From NCBI GenBank assembly GCA_019357535.2, contig CP079955.1, positions 1,798,001-1,862,000 on the forward strand: a DNA stretch of 64,000 bases, read 5' to 3'. The position numbers were made by a program, and so were the translations under genes. The notes beneath the pieces are model-generated. The model made no database searches and was not told the origin of the DNA. It worked only from the letters and a program-made list of their open reading frames with translations. This document shows positions 16,479-23,624 of this stretch, in pieces (position 1 is the stretch's first letter; the number at the start of each line of letters is the position of its first letter). The DNA comes from Macrococcus sp. 19Msa1099 (GTDB lineage: Bacteria; Bacillota; Bacilli; Staphylococcales; Staphylococcaceae).

Positions 16479-16568
16479 CGGAGGGAGAAGGATTTGAACC
16501 AACGCAAGCTATAAAGCTTCTAACCGATATAAATATCGGTCCCCTTAACCAGGCTTGGGTATCCCTCC
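16479..16568 (-). tRNA. Serine-type pseudo-tRNA with abnormal anticodon arm
   Basis: 90 nt, class II fold. Acceptor GGAGGGA/TCCCTCC is perfect. The D-stem is CCC/GGG with GG in the loop. The anticodon stem ACCGA/TCGGT encloses eight bases (TATTTATA) instead of seven, and the whole arm is a palindrome able to close further, leaving only TTTA. The long variable arm AAGCT-TTAT-AGCTT is intact. The T-stem GTTGG/CCTTC has two U-U mismatches, with T-loop TTCAAAT. The discriminator is G and no CCA is encoded. Acceptor, G73 and variable arm are those of tRNA-Ser. It cannot decode normally, yet has its own promoter and terminator. Confidence 0.8.
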
Positions 16569-16585
16569 AAAATTCAATTACCTGA

Positions 16586-16614
16586 ATATTATATGATAAA
16601 AACAGACATATTTC
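16586..16614 (-). promoter_or_regulatory. Promoter of the pseudo-tRNA
   Basis: On the minus strand TTGAAA, a 17-bp spacer, then TATAAT, with the tRNA-like 5' end about 18 bp beyond the -10 box. It is a near-consensus vegetative promoter. Confidence 0.75.
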
Positions 16615-16694
16615 AAGTTTATTGTTAAATTTTCTTTGTCTAATTTAAAATGTTATTATAAAGTGAAATTAACAGTATATAAAGGAGTGGACAC

Positions 16695-17063
16695 ATGAAA
16701 CGATTAAGCTATATCGTAATATTAACATTATTACTTGCAGCATGCGGGAATGCGAAAGAAAAAGAGGCACCAGATGTATCTGGTGAGAATGTTAAGAAGT
16801 ATGACCTCGTCTATGCAGAAGTGCTGAATAACGGCAGTGAGAGCAAGATGTCCATGGAAGTCGGTTACAAGGACAACAACAAGTTAAAATCTAAGCGATT
16901 TGATACAGAGAATGTCACGGAGCACATTCTTAAAGATGAAAGTGCTAAACCATATATTTTAATTAAGAAAAATGATGTTCACATTTTCAGACAGCCATAT
17001 ATCATCTTTGATAACGAAGGTGAATTTGATGCTAAAGTCGAGAAGAAATCTGTTGTGGAGTAG
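16695..17063 (+). CDS. Lipoprotein of unknown function
   Basis: 122 aa with a type II signal peptide (MKRLSYIVILTLLLAACGN). The lipobox is LAAC, so it is lipid-anchored on the outer face of the membrane. The mature part is charged, with MSMEVGYKDNNKLKSKRF and PYIIFDNEGEFDAKVEKK, and resembles small DUF-type staphylococcal lipoproteins. RBS AAAGGAGTGG. Its TAG stop directly abuts the ATG of the next gene, so they form an operon. Confidence 0.85.
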   Translation: MKRLSYIVILTLLLAACGNAKEKEAPDVSGENVKKYDLVYAEVLNNGSESKMSMEVGYKDNNKLKSKRFDTENVTEHILKDESAKPYILIKKNDVHIFRQPYIIFDNEGEFDAKVEKKSVVE

Positions 17064-17615
17064 ATGACTATGAAGCTATTAAAAATATTTGCGATTGTGA
17101 TGTTATTGATGCTAATACCCGAAACCATTGATGCAGGGGGTACGACGAGTTCGTCGGGTTCATCGTCAACGAGTTCGAGTGCGAGCAGCAGTGCAGCCCG
17201 TGCTTCAACGACTTCAAGAGCGGCAATGAATGCATCACGCATCAACACAATGAGTCGAATGAACAGTACATCACGTATGAGTTCTTCGAGAAATATGCAG
17301 CGTGCAAAATCAAACGCAGTAACCCTTGCACCTCCTATGCGCTGTAAATTTTCTGGACCAATGAAATATCAAGCTGCTCATAATCAGTTCGTGAACAATC
17401 AAATATTTTACGGTGCTATGTACGGACATTCTTCAAACGTGCAAAGACAGCAAGCTTTAATCAGACAACAACTCGGCAACCGAAAATCGTATACGATAAG
17501 CGTTAAGCGAAATGGAAGAGAACGCTTATATGTCGTGTCAAAAGAAATTTATGATCGTATAGAAAGTGGCGATACGGTGCATATTAAAAATGGTGTCGTG
17601 ACATTGAAAGAGTAA
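17064..17615 (+). CDS. Secreted Ser/Met/Arg-rich low-complexity protein
   Basis: 183 aa. Signal peptide of ~25 residues (KIFAIVMLLMLIPETIDA|GG). Next comes a ~75-residue stretch made almost only of Ser, Thr, Ala, Arg, Met and Asn (SSSTSSSASSSAARAS, SRINTMSRMNSTSRM). The C-terminal ~90-residue region is better structured and contains a single Cys (MRCKFSG) and the end SGDTVHIKNGVVTLKE. It starts at ATG 17064 or 17070 immediately after the lipoprotein gene. No family recognised; the low-complexity part suggests a flexible surface linker. Confidence 0.7.
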   Translation: MTMKLLKIFAIVMLLMLIPETIDAGGTTSSSGSSSTSSSASSSAARASTTSRAAMNASRINTMSRMNSTSRMSSSRNMQRAKSNAVTLAPPMRCKFSGPMKYQAAHNQFVNNQIFYGAMYGHSSNVQRQQALIRQQLGNRKSYTISVKRNGRERLYVVSKEIYDRIESGDTVHIKNGVVTLKE

Positions 17616-17684
17616 GGTAGGTATGGGAGTTTGTAGCGTAGGAGGGGTTGCAGCGTATGGAGGGTGTCGCGTGTTGGGGTGTAG

Positions 17685-17966
17685 GTGACGAACTTGCAAA
17701 TTGTTCGACACTTACACATGGCCGTCGCACATATTTTGACTGCTAGGTGCCGAACTTTCACATTGTTCGGCACTTACACATGGCCGTCGCACATATCTCG
17801 GCTGCTAGGTGACGAACTTGTACATTGTTCGACACTTACACATGGCCGTCGCACATATTTTGACTGCTAGGTGCCGAACTTTCACATTGTTCGGCACTTA
17901 CACATGGCCGTCGCACATATCTCGACTGCTAGGTGGCGAACTTTCACATAGTTCGTCACTTTTTTC
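17685..17966 (+). repeat. 62-bp tandem repeat with five hairpins, last one a terminator
   Basis: Hairpins begin at 17685, 17747, 17809, 17871 and 17933, exactly 62 bp apart. Each is GTGNCGAAC...GTTCGNCAC, separated by CACTTACACATGGCCGTCGC plus a variable ATATtttgac/ATATctcggc block. Units 1 and 3 are one subtype and 2 and 4 another, giving a 124-bp higher-order period. Unit 5 is followed by TTTTTT and serves as terminator for the 16695-17615 operon. The reading frame across it is a repeat artefact. Confidence 0.9.
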
Positions 17967-17980
17967 ATAACTAAATAAAA

Positions 17981-18044
17981 TGTCACATATATTTGACACT
18001 CTAAAAAATATGTTATATATTGTATATGTCATATATATACGACA
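17981..18044 (+). promoter_or_regulatory. Promoter with two matching 18-bp operators
   Basis: TGTCACATATATTTGACA (17981-17998) and TGTCATATATATACGACA (18027-18044), 46 bp apart. The first contains the -35 TTGACA (17993-17998), followed by 17 bp and TATATT (18016-18021). The second covers the likely start site. They are likely autoregulatory sites of the XRE protein at 18063. Confidence 0.75.
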
Positions 18045-18062
18045 TTTCTAGGAGAAAATAAT

Positions 18063-18272
18063 ATGAACAATGTACGTACATACAGAAAAGAGCTTAAACT
18101 TTCACAATTGGATCTTGCAAAAAAGGTTCAAGTTTCAAGACAAACTATTAATTTAATTGAGAATGATAAGTACAATCCCTCACTTGATTTGTGCATCAAA
18201 ATTGCGAAAGCTTTAAATACTGATTTAAACACCCTATTCTGGGTAAACATCGAAGGAGCAGATTCAGAATGA
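18063..18272 (+). CDS. Small XRE-family regulator
   Basis: 69 aa, a single HTH_3 domain: YRKELKLSQLDLAKKVQ, VSRQTINLIENDKYNPSLDL and CIKIAKALNTDLNTLFWV. CTAGGAG precedes the ATG. It overlaps the next gene by 4 bp (ATGA). The operon is regulator, DUF3278-like protein, second membrane protein. It probably represses its own promoter through the paired operators at 17981-18044. Confidence 0.9.
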   Translation: MNNVRTYRKELKLSQLDLAKKVQVSRQTINLIENDKYNPSLDLCIKIAKALNTDLNTLFWVNIEGADSE

Positions 18273-18790
18273 AAAAATTAGATTGCGATTATCTTTCCGC
18301 ATTTACTGGGTTAGATATGACAAATGACGAATACCAACGCCAGCAAGGATATATAATTTTAACTAACTGTTTTAATTATATTTTTTTACTCATTCCTATC
18401 TTGTTGTTAGGCAGTTTAGCTTGGGATTTATATCATCAAATTATCTCTGCCGGAACGATAATTTTTTTTATTACACAGCAAGTTTTAAGCATATTTGTTC
18501 TTAATCATATTAGAAAAACCAAGGTTGATATATCAGAATATTATACACATGATGACTATAAAGTTGAATTAAAAAAGGTGAAATTACAAAGCGTTAAAAT
18601 CGGATTATACTGGGGTAGTACGATGTATCTGCTTATGGAAGTTTTATTCAAATTAATTTCTGGAGAAAAGTATGAATTCAGTTGGTTTAACCTGCTTATA
18701 TGGGTTCTCGGTGGTGCTTTCTTTGGTACAATGATGTATTTTGTAGCTCGAACAAAAATAAAAAAAGTAACAGAAGATGAGGTGGAGTAA
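18269..18790 (+). CDS. DUF3278-like four-helix membrane protein
   Basis: 173 aa with helices at ~27-48, 52-74, 108-126 and 136-156, a Cys/Tyr-rich N-terminus and a basic/acidic C-terminus (ARTKIKKVTEDEVE). The pattern, including FTGLDMTNDEYQRQQGYIIL, fits DUF3278 proteins that accompany small XRE regulators in Firmicutes. Translationally coupled to both neighbours: 4-bp overlap upstream and 1-bp overlap downstream. Function unknown. Confidence 0.75.
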   Translation: MKKLDCDYLSAFTGLDMTNDEYQRQQGYIILTNCFNYIFLLIPILLLGSLAWDLYHQIISAGTIIFFITQQVLSIFVLNHIRKTKVDISEYYTHDDYKVELKKVKLQSVKIGLYWGSTMYLLMEVLFKLISGEKYEFSWFNLLIWVLGGAFFGTMMYFVARTKIKKVTEDEVE

Positions 18791-19308
18791 TGTATACCAT
18801 CAATGAAAAAGTAATGAAATATCATGTAGGCTATGTCAATGCTCGTGATGAATATCAAAAGTCAATTATTATCAAGATTTTAGCTAAAGCTGCAGTAATT
18901 AGTTTCTATTTATTACTTACATCTTGCTACATCAGTTTAATTAGTGATGTAATCTTTAAGCAACTATCAATTGCAACACCTTTATTATTCCTGTTATTCC
19001 TTTTTATCTTTTTATATACTTCCGTCTTAAGCAATAAATTGATGAAAACAATTCATAATCAATATGTGGAAGTATATGATGAGGCACATTATAAACTTTC
19101 TATCAATTCTTTGAAGTTAAAAAGCGTTCATATATTTCTATTGCTCGTTTTATCCAGTCTTATATACGAATTATATGTAGGCCACTTATTTTTCAATCAA
19201 CCTATTATGCTTGATTTCTTCGACGTTCTAGGCGCTATGGCTCAAGCATCTATATTGACTGTAGCATTATATTTTTTAGGAAAACTAATGATAAACAAAA
19301 AATATTAA
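18790..19308 (+). CDS. Second four-helix membrane protein of the XRE operon
   Basis: 172 aa with four helices: ~30-50, 58-78, 110-128 and 140-165. It is topologically parallel to the preceding protein: an N-terminal YHVGYVNARDEYQKSIIIKI segment, and a central LSINSLKLKSVHIF that matches its VELKKVKLQSVKIG. The two look like diverged paralogues that may form a heteromer. The start overlaps the previous stop, with GATGAGGTGG as RBS. Function unknown. Confidence 0.7.
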   Translation: MYTINEKVMKYHVGYVNARDEYQKSIIIKILAKAAVISFYLLLTSCYISLISDVIFKQLSIATPLLFLLFLFIFLYTSVLSNKLMKTIHNQYVEVYDEAHYKLSINSLKLKSVHIFLLLVLSSLIYELYVGHLFFNQPIMLDFFDVLGAMAQASILTVALYFLGKLMINKKY

Positions 19309-19316
19309 AGGAGTCT

Positions 19317-19667
19317 TTAAAATGATTCTTTTTCATTAATATCTATATACTTCACATCAGTAATTTCGCTGTTCATGTGAATTTCTCCAATATCATCGGC
19401 ATAACGATAACAACGTAATTCCACTGTTTTATCTGTATCCGGATATGCTAGACCGGTCACGGTATATAAGTACAGCATGTTTTCTCTATCAAGTTGTAAG
19501 CTCAACTCTTCTCGCAACTCTCTTTCTAATGATGTACGGTCATCTTCCCCCGTTTCAATTTTTCCTCCCGGTAAATAGTAATGCTCATTCTCTCTAACTT
19601 TTACGAGTAATAACTTACCATCTTTCATATGTACTAAATTCGCGCATTTGTAATGTATCATCGTCAT
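19317..19667 (-). CDS. NUDIX hydrolase
   Basis: 116 aa. The Nudix box reads GGKIETGEDDRTSLERELRE then EL, matching Gx5Ex7REUxEE. Such enzymes hydrolyse nucleoside diphosphates linked to another group, on cytoplasmic damaged nucleotides or sugar nucleotides; the substrate is not identifiable. It is slightly short for the family and ends KESF with a stop 9 bp from the convergent gene. The start (MTMIHYKCANLVHM) follows AAGAGGAGG. Confidence 0.85.
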   Translation of the reverse strand: MTMIHYKCANLVHMKDGKLLLVKVRENEHYYLPGGKIETGEDDRTSLERELREELSLQLDRENMLYLYTVTGLAYPDTDKTVELRCYRYADDIGEIHMNSEITDVKYIDINEKESF

Positions 19668-19701
19668 CCTCCTCTTTTCTATTATACATTAACACAAAAA
19701 T

Positions 19702-19728
19702 AACCCGAGTATTCTTCATACTCGGGTT
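19702..19728 (-). terminator. Terminator of the siderophore operon
   Basis: AACCCGAGTA / TACTCGGGTT stem. On the minus strand it is followed by ATTTTTGTG, downstream of the PLP-enzyme gene. Confidence 0.75.
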
Positions 19729-19734
19729 TCCTCC

Positions 19735-20850
19735 TCACCCTACAAACACGATTTCTGGTTGTGGGTGTGACAAAAAGTTTATATGGCTGATGTCGTATCC
19801 ATATGCGCCGGCATTATGGAATATGACCCAGTCTCCTGTGTTTATTGTGTCTACTTCATACTTTTGTCCGAAAACGTCATTTGGTGTACATAGTTTTCCT
19901 ACGTAATACGTAGAGGCGTTACTCAATGTCTTCTTACGTTTTTGCTGACTATCAGTTTGATATATACTATGTGCATGGTGATGGTTCCATGCTTTTGGAA
20001 ATCTGAAATGATGTGTCCCACCATTTAGTAGTACAAAGTTTTCGTGATGCATCGTTTTTATGTCATATACATTTGCAGCATAATATCCAACTGGTCCGAC
20101 GGTATAACGTCCGAGTTCAAATTTCATGCGTGGTAATTCATTTACCGCTTCACAAAGCTGTTCAAAATTAAACGTTTCAATTTCCTGATAATCTATTCCA
20201 ATTCCGCCACCGACATTAATAATTACGTCGCCATCAATTGCAGAATGCTGATAGTTTAATGCCTGTTCAATAAACGCCACGTGTTTTTGTGCATCGAGAT
20301 TGTTACTCATCGCATGAAAGTGAAGTCCTTCAAAGTGCAGATGTGGCGCATCCTGAATAATGTCCATTGCTTCAAATATTTCTTCTTCCGGCAATCCAAA
20401 TTGCGTTGCGCCTGACATTTTTAATGTTGCATTTGTGTTCACTGCTGCTAAATTGATACGTAGACTTATATTAAGGTCATATTCATAATATGTTGTTAAT
20501 GTGCTGAGTGTATCAAGTTCAATCAAACTTTCCACCTGAACAGATGAGACATTTCTTGTAATTGCAAATTCCAGATCTTCACTTGTTTTAACCGGTCCAC
20601 CGTATATAATTGCTGCATCACTTGATATTTGTCTTACTTTTTCAATTTCACCGATGGATGCGACTTCAAAACCTTTTACATATGGTAACAGTGTATTGAG
20701 TATTCGATGATGACTGTTCGCTTTCACAGCATAATATACATCGTGATTGAGCATTGATGTAATGCTTTCGATACGTTCTTCTAATGCTTGTAAGTCGTAA
20801 ATGTAGTAATCTTTATTCGTATTACTTAACACTTTGTATATATGTTCCAT
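19735..20850 (-). CDS. sfaC: PLP-dependent type III fold enzyme of siderophore synthesis (SfaC-like)
   Basis: 371 aa, the alanine racemase / group IV decarboxylase fold. The PLP lysine is in YYAVKANSH, with FHAMSNN and the phosphate-binding GGGIG, and a C-terminal barrel carrying LCTPNDVFG and GAYG. In the staphyloferrin A pathway SfaC supplies D-ornithine, while the related SbnH of staphyloferrin B is a decarboxylase; the context (htsABC, two NIS synthetases, MFS) favours the former. GGAGGAGAAAAG precedes the ATG, and it overlaps the MFS gene by 29 bp. Last gene of the operon. The symbol is by context, not by alignment. Confidence 0.7.
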   Translation of the reverse strand: MEHIYKVLSNTNKDYYIYDLQALEERIESITSMLNHDVYYAVKANSHHRILNTLLPYVKGFEVASIGEIEKVRQISSDAAIIYGGPVKTSEDLEFAITRNVSSVQVESLIELDTLSTLTTYYEYDLNISLRINLAAVNTNATLKMSGATQFGLPEEEIFEAMDIIQDAPHLHFEGLHFHAMSNNLDAQKHVAFIEQALNYQHSAIDGDVIINVGGGIGIDYQEIETFNFEQLCEAVNELPRMKFELGRYTVGPVGYYAANVYDIKTMHHENFVLLNGGTHHFRFPKAWNHHHAHSIYQTDSQQKRKKTLSNASTYYVGKLCTPNDVFGQKYEVDTINTGDWVIFHNAGAYGYDISHINFLSHPQPEIVFVG

Positions 20851-22036
20851 CTCTTTTCTCCTCCCATTTCATATAGATGCATAGTAACGTCACACACACT
20901 AATCCGATGAACATTGTTGTAAACATAACATTAATACCGAATGTAGTATATAGATACGTAAGCATCATCCCACCAAGTGGTATAAATCCTCGGTCCATCA
21001 TCGTAACGGAGAGTACTGTTCCTTTATATTGTTCTTCAGTATATTGCTGCACTAAAACGCGGTGCGTCGTTCTGAATCCTTGCGATGCAAATCCCATAAT
21101 AAAAATTGCAATCATAAATATATAGGTGTGCTGCACCAGCATCATCACAATGGACAGTGAAAAGAGTACCGACCACTGAATTAATGCGCATATCGTTGTC
21201 TGTTTATGCTGATTCATAAAGCACATCAGTACGGTAACAGAACCGAGTGCGAGTACCGCTGTGTACACCGCATACGTCAGCGCACCTTGATTTAATGTTT
21301 GTTTCACTATAATCGGCAGGACAATTGTGAAGGAAAAGCCGAAAAACATCGATATCATACTCGTAATCATAATATGCAGGATGACTTTATGTGTTTTAAA
21401 ATATTGCACAATATTATGCTCCTTATATTGGACGTTTTGGTGTGGCAATGTTTTATTGAGTAATATAACGCACACACTGCTTAATACTGGTATGAGCAGC
21501 AATAGTTCATATGTCGTGTACGCGAGCAATATTCCACCGATGAACGGACCGATAATTCGCGTTATATTAATGAGTAATGCATTCATGCTGATAATTTGTT
21601 TTAATTTGTCTGCTGCTGTAAAGTTCGGCAATACTTTATTTCTCTGTATATTATCAATTGACTGAACGTAAGCACGTACAGCAATAACCGCATAAATCAT
21701 ATAAAGCTGTCGTTCATAAAAACTAAAACAAAGTATCACCGTCAGCAAAATGTTACAAGCATGAACAGTATACATCAGCTTAATGGCCTGCATACAGTCC
21801 ACTACTTTTCCGGTAATAAACGCGAAGATTAATTGTGGTAATAAGCGCATCATATTCAGCAATGCGAGCGCCATCGGATCATGTGTTATTTGTAGTATCG
21901 CCCAGTTAAGTACAATAATATCAATCCAGTCACTCGTCCGCTGTATGAGCTGTCCTAGGAAAAAACGCTGCAGCGGCTGATTATTTCTTAATAAACTGCG
22001 CATGTAGCGGGTTTTCCTTATAGATGTATAAATCAT
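20822..22036 (-). CDS. sfaA: MFS exporter, probable staphyloferrin A efflux (SfaA-like)
   Basis: 404 aa, about 12 helices. The N-terminal half includes the QRFFLGQLIQRTSDWIDIIV segment typical of the enterobactin-exporter-like MFS group. Translation may begin at MIYTSIRK (22036) or at the internal MRSLLRNN (22003); both overlap the preceding synthetase gene. Position between NIS synthetase and PLP enzyme implies export of the newly made siderophore across the cytoplasmic membrane. Confidence 0.75.
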   Translation of the reverse strand: MIYTSIRKTRYMRSLLRNNQPLQRFFLGQLIQRTSDWIDIIVLNWAILQITHDPMALALLNMMRLLPQLIFAFITGKVVDCMQAIKLMYTVHACNILLTVILCFSFYERQLYMIYAVIAVRAYVQSIDNIQRNKVLPNFTAADKLKQIISMNALLINITRIIGPFIGGILLAYTTYELLLLIPVLSSVCVILLNKTLPHQNVQYKEHNIVQYFKTHKVILHIMITSMISMFFGFSFTIVLPIIVKQTLNQGALTYAVYTAVLALGSVTVLMCFMNQHKQTTICALIQWSVLFSLSIVMMLVQHTYIFMIAIFIMGFASQGFRTTHRVLVQQYTEEQYKGTVLSVTMMDRGFIPLGGMMLTYLYTTFGINVMFTTMFIGLVCVTLLCIYMKWEEKRDGTYIQSVK

Positions 22037-23624
22037 TTTTGTCGGACGATAAACGCATCGTCATCAATGCTTTTTGTTTGAGATGCGCTGACGTAAAGCT
22101 TTCAAAGTCCTGCTGAATATCATTACCACTCAGCATTTCAAATGTATGCATAAGCAATTCTGCTGCAATGCGCCATAGTTCATCGGGGTGCAGTTCATAA
22201 TCTTGTGAGATGTGATCGATAACGGTCGTTAAATGATTCGCTATCAACGTATTGACGACCTTTTCGTGCATTCCTTCTGTTGTCGTGCATGTTAGTCCTT
22301 CATTTAACTGTAATTTACCTGCTGTTCTTGATATATCAATTCGTAATCCACCGAAGTCTCTATAATATAGATGGACCGGATTACCATTTAAAAATGCGAT
22401 TGAAATATTCTGCATATGTGCCTCAAGACCAATTCCATACGTCGCCATTAAAGGGATCGCCGTATGGAGCAGCAATTTCGTATAACGATAAAACCATGCT
22501 GAAGCACTTTGATTGGACTGATAGATTAAGCGCTTATAAATTTTATCGTCTGTCTCATCACGCTCAAACAGACAAGTCGCAGCGAATACATCATCATACT
22601 GTTTGAATTCCTGAGTACTGTTCTCTCTTAATATGAAGGATAAATTACGTTGTTTCGCTTCACTTTCATGTTCATATGTCATACCACCATATTCCATTAT
22701 CGGCGTACTCAACTGCGCAAGTGCATCATCACTCTCATATATCCACTTAAAATAGTCGCTAATCGCTTTACTGTTGATGACACTATTGTTACTGATGGAA
22801 CGAATCGTTGATGTCATCTGTGAATGAACAGGTAACTTCACAATCGGATAACGTGCATCAATTGGGCATACCGTCCTGAATGATGATGTACTTTTCACGC
22901 GTCCACCTTCGTAATCAAGCATAATAATATCTTGTGCTGCAATCTCTTCTTTGTACACTTCCGGCAATATATGCTCATATTGATACGGATGTACAGGGAT
23001 CAAATGATATGCATCGTCGATAGCATTCTGATACCCACTGAATGCAATCAACTGCTCTATTTGATCATCTTCTAAATTATTGAACAGTATGTCCTTTTTA
23101 ACGAGTATCCAGTTCAATTCAAATGTATGATTATACTCAGGCGCATAACGCATGACCGCTTCATATGACATGCCGAGTTTCGTCTTTGCACAAGGATGAA
23201 TATTGTGACCTGTAACGACCCATTGTTCTCCTTTTAAAAGAGGATGATCCGCCTTTTCTATATGTGCGCAATGAATGAAACTTAATGACTGGTTAATGAG
23301 ATGATTTTCAATCTCTGCTATAAATGAGGTATAGTCATAAGCTGTTGATTGCGCAGCACACCATTTCAGAAATTCAAGCGGATCAGTAATTGTTTCGTCA
23401 TTAACAGTTACACTTCCTGTCACTTTATCATAATAAAAGAAAGCATCACTGGTCATAAATGCAGCTTTGTCCTCATGATTTGAAACGAGTGTAAACGGGT
23501 GAATTTGTTCTTCTATAATTGCACGGATAATCTTATCCATCGTTAAATGTTTTGCACGCTGTATATCATGTATAATTTTAGAACCTATTTCATTGCTATG
23601 AGATTGTACTATGCTTTCCCACAT
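21981..23624 (-). CDS. NIS siderophore synthetase, IucA/IucC family (second of two)
   Basis: 547 aa. NRPS-independent synthetases condense citrate with amines using ATP. Family motifs: VVTGHNIHPCAKTKLGMSYE then AVMRYAPEYNH, PVHPYQYEHILPE, TSSFRTVCP, HSQMTSTIRSISNN and, late, GIGLEAHMQNISIAF with YYRDFGG. It overlaps the first synthetase by 16 bp and the MFS gene by 23-56 bp. By context it is SfaB or SfaD of staphyloferrin A (D-ornithine plus two citrates). Sequence alone, without alignment, does not tell me which. Confidence 0.85.
   Translation of the reverse strand: MWESIVQSHSNEIGSKIIHDIQRAKHLTMDKIIRAIIEEQIHPFTLVSNHEDKAAFMTSDAFFYYDKVTGSVTVNDETITDPLEFLKWCAAQSTAYDYTSFIAEIENHLINQSLSFIHCAHIEKADHPLLKGEQWVVTGHNIHPCAKTKLGMSYEAVMRYAPEYNHTFELNWILVKKDILFNNLEDDQIEQLIAFSGYQNAIDDAYHLIPVHPYQYEHILPEVYKEEIAAQDIIMLDYEGGRVKSTSSFRTVCPIDARYPIVKLPVHSQMTSTIRSISNNSVINSKAISDYFKWIYESDDALAQLSTPIMEYGGMTYEHESEAKQRNLSFILRENSTQEFKQYDDVFAATCLFERDETDDKIYKRLIYQSNQSASAWFYRYTKLLLHTAIPLMATYGIGLEAHMQNISIAFLNGNPVHLYYRDFGGLRIDISRTAGKLQLNEGLTCTTTEGMHEKVVNTLIANHLTTVIDHISQDYELHPDELWRIAAELLMHTFEMLSGNDIQQDFESFTSAHLKQKALMTMRLSSDKNDLYIYKENPLHAQFIKK

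Noticed and set aside
16479-16568. Ordinary tRNA-Ser or tRNA-Leu
   Set aside because: The anticodon arm has 18 rather than 17 bases and closes on itself, and two T-stem pairs are U-U; it cannot decode normally.
17685-17870. 61-codon frame with repeated HMAVAHILTARCRTF
   Set aside because: It follows from the tandem repeat and has no RBS; the T-run terminator unit lies right after it.
17685-17966. CRISPR-like array
   Set aside because: Units are 62 bp with nearly identical content throughout; there are no unique spacers of constant length, no cas genes, and the last unit is a terminator.
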